The position numbers were made by a program, and so were the translations under genes. DNA of 5,966 bases from Nitrospirota bacterium (GTDB lineage: Bacteria > Nitrospirota > Thermodesulfovibrionia > Thermodesulfovibrionales > Magnetobacteriaceae). The stretch is taken from the NCBI GenBank assembly GCA_015233265.1, contig JADFXZ010000138.1:1-5966 (forward strand), read 5' to 3'. This document shows, piece after piece, positions 1 through 5,572 of the stretch. The notes below the pieces were generated by a model. That model made no database searches. It saw only the letters and a list, made by a program, of their open reading frames with translations, and was not told where the DNA came from. Numbering within the stretch: the first letter of the stretch is position 1; the number at the start of each line of letters is the position of its first letter.

Positions 1-384
1 GTGGCGATGATTCAATTAGGCGATGTAGAATTTCCAAATCAGATATTCTGGCCGAACCGATTTGAATGGACGGGCATATCGGAGGCCGCGGAGCGCACAT
101 TGTCAGGCGGCGTTGTCGTTTACGGTAACGCGATAAACGGCCGTCCGATTGACCTTGAAGGCCGAGATAATATGTGTTGGATTACCTACGAGGCAGTCAA
201 GGCATTGCAGGCAATGGCATCTGTGCAGGACGCGGTATATGTCCTCGTTTATGAGGATGAGCAATTCAACGTGCGCTTCCGGCATGAGGAGTCACCGGCG
301 ATTGAGTTTACGCCAATCATAGACCGCAGCGCTTACAGCGATAGCGATTATTTTAACTGCAAGATAAAACTCATGGAGGTATAA
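1..384 (+). CDS. Small phage tail/baseplate protein (possibly incomplete at left edge)
   Basis: Encodes 127 residues if the GTG at base 1 is the start; ATG at base 7 is an equally possible start, and because the window begins here the ribosome site cannot be seen and the gene may extend further left. The protein is compact, soluble and mixed alpha/beta, with no signal peptide or membrane segment. Recognisable stretches are an N-terminal W-x-N-R-F-x-W-T segment (about residues 18-24), PIDLEG near 49-54, a WITYEAV segment near 60-66, V-R-F-R-H-E-E at 91-97, and a closing K-I-K-L-M-E-V. From memory, short proteins of this pattern occur downstream of tape-measure genes in prophages of deltaproteobacteria and relatives, and are taken as distal tail or baseplate components; this is recall, not a search. 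Its last codons (ATG GAG GTA TAA) contain the ribosome site of the next gene, so the two are coupled. Coding status is secure; the exact role is inferred. Confidence 0.8.
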   Translation: MAMIQLGDVEFPNQIFWPNRFEWTGISEAAERTLSGGVVVYGNAINGRPIDLEGRDNMCWITYEAVKALQAMASVQDAVYVLVYEDEQFNVRFRHEESPAIEFTPIIDRSAYSDSDYFNCKIKLMEV

Positions 385-387
385 ATA

Positions 388-741
388 ATGGAAGAGACAA
401 AAGAGGCGGCACAAGAAGATACAAAAGAAGGGTTAGAGGTAATCGAGTATTTTGACCCGATAAGACAGGCTAACATAAGCATCGTAACGAAGGCGGTGGA
501 CGGCGTTGCGATGGTTCAGGCGATTAGTTTTTGCTTCAAGGATAATCCGTTTCCATTGGGACAGATATTGAATGTCGAGACAAAGACGTTTATCTCGATG
601 CCGCCCGGGTTTAGGGGCATCCCCGTATTAAACAGCATCCCTGCAGATGACCCGATAAGACAGCCCAAGAAAGACGGCTGCGGCGGCTGCGGCAAAGGCA
701 GTCAATCAACAACTATAGAAGTCGACTTGGAGGTAAAATAA
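388..741 (+). CDS. Unknown small phage protein with C-terminal Gly-rich CxxC motif
   Basis: Encodes 117 residues. Start is ATG 388, with GGAGGT at 375-380 and a 7-base spacer; it begins 3 bases after the previous stop. I do not recognise the family. The first 16 residues are acidic/charged and probably disordered (many Glu, Lys, Asp). A beta-type core follows (about 18-80), with hydrophobic strands around NISIVTKAV and VAMVQAISFCF. Near the end comes a Gly-rich C-G-G-C-G-K-G stretch with C98 and C101 in CxxC spacing, then a short beta-like tail (TTIEVDLEVK). DPIRQ occurs twice (residues 23-27 and 88-92), encoded by an identical 15-base string. The CxxC could bind metal (with a partner or in an oligomer) or form a disulphide, but there is no second CxxC to complete a zinc ribbon. 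The stop TAA overlaps the next ATG by one base (TAATG). Position inside the tail operon suggests a minor virion or assembly protein. Confidence 0.85.
   Translation: MEETKEAAQEDTKEGLEVIEYFDPIRQANISIVTKAVDGVAMVQAISFCFKDNPFPLGQILNVETKTFISMPPGFRGIPVLNSIPADDPIRQPKKDGCGGCGKGSQSTTIEVDLEVK
454..663 (+). repeat. Pair of identical 15-base direct repeats encoding DPIRQ
   Basis: GACCCGATAAGACAG occurs at 454-468 and at 649-663, both in the reading frame of the CxxC protein, giving D-P-I-R-Q at residues 23-27 and 88-92. Codons are identical across all five residues. Flanking residues differ (FDPIRQAN versus DDPIRQPK), so this is a short isolated repeat rather than a domain duplication. Confidence 0.85.
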
Positions 742-2141
742 TGGGCGTTTCGAAGGCAGACCTTGTATTTGTGAAATCGGCAACCGTAACAGACACAAAC
801 GCAAACGGTGGCCGCAAGAGCTATAGCGCCATAGCAAACCGACAGAAGTTCAACCTATTTCCACGGGTTACAAGACCTGAGCGCATGGCCGGGATAACTC
901 GATACAGGAAAGAATTCCTATGGAATAAAAACGCCTCACTGGAGACGGCCTTTTCTGTCCTAGCGTATATGCTGCTTCCCTCTCCGGCGGGTGACAGGTT
1001 TTATTTAGCGGCGGGGACACAAAGCGATGCACAGGGCGATATTGATGCATCATATCAGTGGGCAGGCGGCGGCGCGCTCAATTCGGCAATTACGGCAGGG
1101 GCGCAGGCCGTCAGCATTATGTTTAAGAATAACGACTATGCCATAGACAATGCCAAAACGCTTGTTATCAACAGCCACTTTTTGACCGGCCAGACGATAG
1201 ACGCGGGCGTTAAGGCATTTGACGCCGTGTATTACGACGGCAGTAAATGGATAGCCCAATCCGCCCCTAACTCTGATGCTGAAGACGTCTATCCATACGG
1301 CACATATCTTGGCAGCAACAAGGTGTTTTCATATAACTCAAATGGCAATATAGAGTATCTGATCACGCAAAATAACAGCTACACGAACGAGATACTTTAT
1401 GCCGGCAACGGCTCGCAGACAGTGTTTACGGGCCAGACAACTGACCACACACCGGTCAAGGCAAATACGGCATCGGTGAAATACACAATCGGCGGCCAGA
1501 ATTACACAGCCACAGACAACGGCAGCGGCGCCATCACTGGGACATCCATATCGAGCGGCACGATTAACTACGAGTCTGGGGCAGTAGCTGTAACCCTTTC
1601 AGCCGCGCCTGACAACTCGACAAACATCACAATAGACTATACGGAGCGCTGCTATAGTTGGAGCGGCAATGTTGCAACGATAAAGACCGTGGAGCAGCTT
1701 GCCAATAATTACGCCACGGCAAACACATACTGCGGTGTGGCCATCACGCTAGGCGACATTAAGACATCGGTCTCAAACAAGGCGATAACCGGCTCCGGCG
1801 CGTTTGATGAGACAAAGATAGTCCTCGACAACATCGGCACGGTAGACGACACATGGACGCTGACCTTCACCTCGGCAACGGCCTTCAACTGCGTGGGCAC
1901 GTTGGAAGGCTCTGTGGGCACAGGGGCAATTAACAGCGCCTTCACGCCGACAAACGCCAATACTGGTCAGAAATATCTCCAGATACCGGCAAATGCGTGG
2001 AGCGGCACATGGGCAACCGGCAACACATTGCAGATTAAGACAGGCCCCGCGGCGGCGACCCTGTGGCTTAAAGAGGTCGTCCCGGCAGGTACGGGTGCGT
2101 TCTCTGAAAACGGCACATTAATGGAAATCTACGTAGAGTAA
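741..2141 (+). CDS. Large beta-rich phage virion (tail) structural protein
   Basis: Encodes 466 residues from ATG 741; GGAGGT at 729-734 lies 6 bases upstream inside the end of the previous gene. It is Gly/Ala/Thr/Asn-rich and beta-type throughout, with no signal peptide or membrane segment. Three regions can be seen. Residues 1-100 contain conserved-looking RQKFNLFP, TRPERMAG and YRKEFLWNKNAS stretches. Residues about 220-303 form a module with the order GNGSQTVFTG, YTIGGQNYTATDNGSGAITG, GTINYESGAVAVTL, AAPDNSTNITIDY, a pattern I recall from many phage tail-associated proteins (a small beta-sandwich-like repeat domain). Residues about 310-466 carry QLANNYATANTY, DDTWTLTF (369-376) and LWLKEVVPAG (441-450), which resemble a C-terminal domain in Mu-like and Geobacter-type prophage structural proteins. 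A tail-surface or baseplate role is likely; no enzymatic motif is visible. It ends TAA 2139-2141 within a small tandem repeat that leads into the next gene. Confidence 0.88.
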   Translation: MGVSKADLVFVKSATVTDTNANGGRKSYSAIANRQKFNLFPRVTRPERMAGITRYRKEFLWNKNASLETAFSVLAYMLLPSPAGDRFYLAAGTQSDAQGDIDASYQWAGGGALNSAITAGAQAVSIMFKNNDYAIDNAKTLVINSHFLTGQTIDAGVKAFDAVYYDGSKWIAQSAPNSDAEDVYPYGTYLGSNKVFSYNSNGNIEYLITQNNSYTNEILYAGNGSQTVFTGQTTDHTPVKANTASVKYTIGGQNYTATDNGSGAITGTSISSGTINYESGAVAVTLSAAPDNSTNITIDYTERCYSWSGNVATIKTVEQLANNYATANTYCGVAITLGDIKTSVSNKAITGSGAFDETKIVLDNIGTVDDTWTLTFTSATAFNCVGTLEGSVGTGAINSAFTPTNANTGQKYLQIPANAWSGTWATGNTLQIKTGPAAATLWLKEVVPAGTGAFSENGTLMEIYVE

Positions 2142-2155
2142 TGGGGAGTAATGGG
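2137..2155 (+). repeat. 10-base-period tandem repeat at the gene junction, with duplicated ATG
   Basis: The nine bases AGTAATGGG occur at 2137-2145 and again at 2147-2155, so a 10-base unit is nearly duplicated in tandem. The first copy holds the stop of the upstream gene (TAA 2139-2141) plus an ATG at 2141 that opens only an 8-codon frame (MGSNGRSI then stop). The second copy holds ATG 2151, the start of the 890-residue gene. The only purine-rich Shine-Dalgarno-like string, GGGGAG 2143-2148, is just 2 bases from ATG 2151, unusually close compared with 6-10 bases for the other starts here. The repeat may have arisen by slippage and may alter translation of the large gene. Confidence 0.8.
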
Positions 2156-4823
2156 CGATCAATTTAACTCATCGACTCAGCAGGACGTGAAGGCAGGCGG
2201 CGACGGGAAGAAACTGTTCGATTGGCGTGTGTTAAATGCGGCCAACGCCGCGGCCATCGATGTTAATATTACCAACGCGGGGATGTTAACCATATCCTCA
2301 ACTTCTAATGCCGCAGACCCGTGGACAGAAAATCCCCTGACCGCTGTAATCGTGTATCAATTGGTTACAGGGGATTTTGACGTTGAGACAAACTTTACGG
2401 CGGCAGCTAATCCCTCAGCCCCGCGATGCGGCATGATTTGCCGCAATCCTAATATAGCCTCCGGCGAGAATTGGATAGAGCTCATCTGGGTCTCAGGAAA
2501 TGGCAATATGGCGCGAGCCGCTGTAAACACGTCGCCTTCTCAGGTCACTACCGGTCTAAACAATGCCTATATCCGTATGACACGAGCTGGAAATGTCATC
2601 AGTCTATATCACAAGGCCACAAGCGGGGCTGGCTGGACACAGATAACGCAGTACACCCGTAACGATATGCCTCAAGTCGTTCAACTTGGCCTGTTTGGAG
2701 CTCAGGCGATGACTGCACAGTTTGATTATTTCCAGGGCACATATAGTATAGCCAAAACAAGAATCCCGCACTTTGCAAGCTGCTCTGTGGCAAGTGAATA
2801 TGATTATGCCTGCCCGTCAGCAATCGTGGAAACCCTTGAGGAGTATAACGTAAGCCCGCTTATGGATGGGCCGTTTACGCTGGAGTTATATATTCAAACC
2901 GTCCTTGCGTCTGTGTTTATAGAGTTAATCGACGTTGTCTATGCGATTCAATGGCCGCAGGTGATTAAGCAGCCGTTTGTGCCGGAGATTCTTCAGAGCG
3001 TCGTAACGGAGCTTTGCGAAGGGTTAAACGCGACACATTGTTTCAATACAAAAATAGTCGATTCCGGCATCGAGGCACTGCATGTTATTCGCATTTCTAT
3101 AGAGGCATTTAACGCGACTCAAGATATACATACCGAAATAAGCGAGGGGCATAATAATGCGCAGCATATCCAGTCAAAGACAGTGGACTCCGGCATCGAA
3201 GCTCTACAGGTCATACGCAGCTCTATCTGCGGGATTAACACGGGGCAAGTTCATGTCACCGAAATATTTGCAGGGCTTGCAAAGGCGCTGCACCTGCTCA
3301 GCTCTATGTCAGCGGGGATAAACGCCGCTCAATATTTACCTGACGAGATGATGGCCTACACCGCGTTTGCTCAACACATAAAGCATATGCTGTCTCTGAC
3401 GCCAATTAAAAGTATCAAGCCAGCGTGGGACATAACGCTCGACGGTGTCTCAATAAAGAAATACATCAAAGATGTGACGCTGACAAAGAGCGAATCGGAT
3501 GCGGTAAATCACTTGGAGATACAGATTGCGGGGCTGTCTTTGTTTGACAAGTGCAACCCCACTGACGGCTATGGCACGGAGAGAATTACTCTGACGATAG
3601 GCCGCGATACGTATAAGTTCTTTATCGAGAGCCGCGAAATCAGTGAAACATATGACAAGGCCGGTCTAATCCTCTGGGGCCGCCAGAAGTCAGGGCTGCT
3701 TGCCGAGGGGTACGCGCAAAAAATCACGCAAACCTACAGCGATATATTCGCCTCAACATTAGCCGCAGCCATCGCGGCTAACTGCGGCGTAAGTTTATCA
3801 TGGGAAGCCTCTGACTACTGGATAAAGAGTTTCAGCGCGGACGCATACCCGATAGACGCTATTATTCAATTGGCAGCGGCAACAGGGGCGATAGTCCAGA
3901 CGAACCCTGACGGCAGCGCGGTTGTCCGACCAAAATATCCCGTCATTCCCTCGATGTTGTCAACGGCCAGCGCCGCAGTTGTATTCGACCGCGACAATGT
4001 CATCGGGCTTGACCTGTCTGAAGAGCAGCCTTTGTACTCAAAAGTAACCGTGAATATCAAACAAGATAATGCCGCCTCATACGATTTTTCATCGGCTGTA
4101 GACCAGTCATGCGTGAAGCCCGGCGGTGTGGCCACAATTAAAATCTATAAGCCGAATGATAACGTTAAATACGGGTTAATCGCCACGCCGACGGGTAAAA
4201 TCAAGAAAACAGCCACCGGCACAGTTGAGCCGTTGACTGAGACGATTACCTTGACTAACGGCACCGGCTCGACAGTAAAGGCAATCTATAACGTCGTTTC
4301 CTATCAACTCTATTCCTGCGATTCAGCACATAATGAAATCAAATATATCGCGGGAAGTAAAGAAATCACGGTAGATAATGATACCTGCGCGGTATGTGTA
4401 ATCACGTATGAGACACATTACGATACGTGGGAACTCAGCTGTGACATCGAGCGTGAGATTGTCGTGTGCCTCGTCACATATAAGGACAACGGAATGCCGT
4501 CCTCTGTGACGGTTATTATGGGCAAGGGCAGCCGCGCAGCAGCCGATATAACCAATGACCTTATCTATGGCGAGAATCAGGCAAAGATTGTTGCTGAAAC
4601 CTATCTCGACGATAACTACTATCGCAAGAGAAAATATCAACTGGACGTGCCATACATCGGCTGCCAGACGGGACAGATTGCCTCGATAGCGGATGACCGC
4701 CACAATGTCTACGGCGTGGGGATAATCAGAGATGCAAGTTTAAGCATAAAACTAAGCGGCGCCGCTGCGGTGATAAAAGAAAAAATAGAATTGTACTGTT
4801 ATGAGGAGGATGGCCTGATATGA
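2151..4823 (+). CDS. Mosaic tail-tip protein: concanavalin/DUF1349-like domain, 14-residue repeats, tail-hub-like C-terminal part
   Basis: Encodes 890 residues. Residues about 20-198 look like a DUF1349/beta-xylosidase-C-terminal concanavalin-like jelly roll: W near residue 58, GDFDVETNF at 74-82, then RCGMICRN, ENWIELIW, Y-I-R-M-T-R-A-G-N, GAGWTQI, QLGLFG and FDYF at 191-194. Such domains commonly bind glycans. Residues 206-280 are a linker with hydrophobic segments. Residues 281-410 hold about ten 13-15-residue repeats. From about 420 the pattern resembles tail hubs (phage T4 gp27, P2 gpD/late-control-D, Mu gp44 class): WDITLDG near 426, LEIQIAGLSLFD, FFIESREIS, LILWGRQKSGLLAEG, YPIDAIIQLAAATGAIV (566-582), then an NPDGSAVVRPKYP strand pair. 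Residues about 660-790 look like an inserted beta domain, and the end has QTGQIASI, YGVGIIRD and a final amphipathic segment. It should sit at the tail tip, forming the hub and perhaps touching the host surface. About 18 cysteines are present, many for a tail protein. ATG 2151 is chosen as the first in-frame start after the upstream stop, though its ribosome site is poorly spaced. Domain calls are by pattern only. Confidence 0.87.
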   Translation: MGDQFNSSTQQDVKAGGDGKKLFDWRVLNAANAAAIDVNITNAGMLTISSTSNAADPWTENPLTAVIVYQLVTGDFDVETNFTAAANPSAPRCGMICRNPNIASGENWIELIWVSGNGNMARAAVNTSPSQVTTGLNNAYIRMTRAGNVISLYHKATSGAGWTQITQYTRNDMPQVVQLGLFGAQAMTAQFDYFQGTYSIAKTRIPHFASCSVASEYDYACPSAIVETLEEYNVSPLMDGPFTLELYIQTVLASVFIELIDVVYAIQWPQVIKQPFVPEILQSVVTELCEGLNATHCFNTKIVDSGIEALHVIRISIEAFNATQDIHTEISEGHNNAQHIQSKTVDSGIEALQVIRSSICGINTGQVHVTEIFAGLAKALHLLSSMSAGINAAQYLPDEMMAYTAFAQHIKHMLSLTPIKSIKPAWDITLDGVSIKKYIKDVTLTKSESDAVNHLEIQIAGLSLFDKCNPTDGYGTERITLTIGRDTYKFFIESREISETYDKAGLILWGRQKSGLLAEGYAQKITQTYSDIFASTLAAAIAANCGVSLSWEASDYWIKSFSADAYPIDAIIQLAAATGAIVQTNPDGSAVVRPKYPVIPSMLSTASAAVVFDRDNVIGLDLSEEQPLYSKVTVNIKQDNAASYDFSSAVDQSCVKPGGVATIKIYKPNDNVKYGLIATPTGKIKKTATGTVEPLTETITLTNGTGSTVKAIYNVVSYQLYSCDSAHNEIKYIAGSKEITVDNDTCAVCVITYETHYDTWELSCDIEREIVVCLVTYKDNGMPSSVTVIMGKGSRAAADITNDLIYGENQAKIVAETYLDDNYYRKRKYQLDVPYIGCQTGQIASIADDRHNVYGVGIIRDASLSIKLSGAAAVIKEKIELYCYEEDGLI
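2991..3380 (+). repeat. Array of about ten degenerate 14-residue (42-base) coding repeats
   Basis: Within the large tail gene (residues 281-410) the protein falls into units of 14, 15, 13, 14, 15, 13, 14, 14, 14 and a partial last unit. A rough consensus is x-Q/H-x-I-x-x-x-I-x-x-G-I-N/E-A. Example units are LQSVVTELCEGLNA, TQDIHTEISEGHNN, ALHLLSSMSAGINA and AQYLPDEMMAYTAF. Hydrophobic positions 4, 8 and 12 with Gly at 11 suggest a regular helical or solenoid fold rather than random linker. Confidence 0.8.
3033..3284 (+). repeat. Tandem pair of 126-base (42-residue) higher-order repeats
   Basis: Bases 3033-3158 and 3159-3284 encode two consecutive 42-residue blocks, each made of three of the short units (15+13+14). 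By hand alignment 20 of 42 residues match, with an identical V-D-S-G-I-E-A-L core (residues 303-310 and 345-352). At DNA level the core pairs at 3060 and 3186, exactly 126 bases apart, with mostly third-position differences. This indicates duplication of a three-unit block followed by divergence. Confidence 0.82.
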
Positions 4824-5047
4824 AAAGTCCAATCGACATCGATGCCGCGAATATCAAAAACGGCACAGTAACAAAGAAATTGTGCTGCTCAAAGTATGAG
4901 GTATCGGTTTCCGGCGGGGTTGTAGTAGCCGCCTCTGATGTATCGCTGCAAATAGGTGATATGGTTAACGTGGCTGTTGTTAATGGTTCATTCAGCGTGC
5001 TTCAAAAGACTGGCTCAACTACCGGCAATGTGACAATAAGGAGATAA
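4820..5047 (+). CDS. Small phage protein, possible minimal OB-fold tail-tip component
   Basis: Encodes 75 residues. ATG 4820 overlaps the preceding TGA (ATGA, 4820-4823); AGGAGG at 4804-4809 gives a 10-base spacer, so translation is coupled to the hub gene. An earlier ATG at 4810 stops after two codons and is not used. The protein is nearly all beta-type: a start with KNGTVTKKLCCSKYEVSV, then GGVVVAA, then L-Q-I-G-D-M-V-N-V-A-V-V-N-G-S-F-S-V-L-Q-K (about 43-63), then a short Gly/Thr tail. The I-G-D-x-V-x-V-x-x-x-x-G-x-F-x-V-L pattern is typical of small OB-like barrels, as in the N-terminal OB domain of tail spike or hub-plug proteins (T4 gp5, P2 gpV, Mu gp45 class), whose genes often follow the hub gene. 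This is a resemblance only; the protein lacks the helical spike and could instead be a connector or an unrelated beta barrel. C22-C23 are adjacent, of unknown significance. Confidence 0.85.
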   Translation: MKSPIDIDAANIKNGTVTKKLCCSKYEVSVSGGVVVAASDVSLQIGDMVNVAVVNGSFSVLQKTGSTTGNVTIRR

Positions 5048-5050
5048 TCA

Positions 5051-5572
5051 ATGTCATCGTCATCTTCAACAGCTAAGGTAAATACATCGTTTTCAGTCTC
5101 ATTCGCTGCCTCGTGCAGCTCCGCAAGCGAGAGTATAAAGGACGAGGCCGCTGACGACAAGAACGTTGACGAAAGCGGCAATAAGAAGAGCTGCTTTAAA
5201 TACGGCGAGAAATATTATTTCAGGATATACAAAACATCCGGCATCGCGGGTTATAACTTCACCGTCTCAGACGGCACAATCACAAGCGAGGGCAGCGGGA
5301 AATCAATTGACAAGTCTGAGGATTTAGAATTCAAGAAAACAGACACGGCTAATACCTCATTTCCAATCACCTCAATAACCTCAATGACATGGATGGGGAC
5401 ATCACTTGGCGCGGTCAAAAAATCAGGCGATGAGGAAATCCAAACAGAAACATCGGGCGTGGCTGTCGGAACGTTGAAATACACATCGACCTATGACCTG
5501 TGGTCAATATCGGTAGCGACACGCGATGCAGATACATATAAGGTCATGGTTTACGTTGAGGAGACCACGTAA
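5051..5572 (+). CDS. Ser/Thr-rich beta-type phage tail protein, first of a tandem paralogous pair
   Basis: Encodes 173 residues from ATG 5051, with AAGGAGA at 5038-5044 and a 6-base spacer; it begins 3 bases after the preceding stop. I do not recognise a named family. The N-terminus is a Ser run (residues 2-6) followed by S-V-S-F-A-A-S-C-S-S (15-24), then a highly charged Lys/Asp/Glu segment (about 27-48). The rest looks like one or two Ig-like beta sandwiches: EKYYFRIY, YNFTVSDGTI, an S-M-T-W-M-G-T-S-L-G segment with W114, GVAVGTLKYT, and a final KVMVYVEE strand. There is no lipobox or hydrophobic signal segment, so the N-terminal Cys is not a lipoprotein Cys. It shares the SVxFxxxCxS and WxGxxxG landmarks with the next gene at nearly equal separation, supporting duplication. 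Its location after hub genes suggests a tail-tip appendage or virion decoration protein; function is otherwise unknown. Confidence 0.86.
   Translation: MSSSSSTAKVNTSFSVSFAASCSSASESIKDEAADDKNVDESGNKKSCFKYGEKYYFRIYKTSGIAGYNFTVSDGTITSEGSGKSIDKSEDLEFKKTDTANTSFPITSITSMTWMGTSLGAVKKSGDEEIQTETSGVAVGTLKYTSTYDLWSISVATRDADTYKVMVYVEETT
5558..5563 (+). promoter_or_regulatory. Ribosome binding site supporting the TTG start of the last gene
   Basis: GAGGAG lies inside the last codons of the preceding gene (within V-E-E-T-T), 9 bases before TTG 5573. Its quality and spacing are as good as those of the ATG-started genes in this operon, and there is no ATG in frame until well inside the conserved region, so it decides the TTG start. 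Confidence 0.75.

Noticed and set aside
103..285. Minus-strand frames of 60-89 codons at 103-285, 868-1053, 1050-1259, 1709-1960, 2599-2823, 3866-4135, 5251-5484 and 5716-5949
   Set aside because: All sit opposite strong + strand genes in a one-directional operon, and none has a convincing start context or family pattern.
2471..2662. 63-codon + strand frame within the lectin-like domain
   Set aside because: It is internal to the large gene in another frame, without a ribosome site or a plausible protein.
4323..4703. 126-codon open frame on the minus strand
   Set aside because: It lies wholly opposite the large tail gene, has no ribosome site of the quality seen on the + strand and no recognisable protein pattern; it is a shadow frame.
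5051..5130. Lipoprotein or secretion signal in the Ser-rich N-terminus with Cys22
   Set aside because: There is no positively charged start followed by a hydrophobic stretch, and no lipobox; the region is polar.
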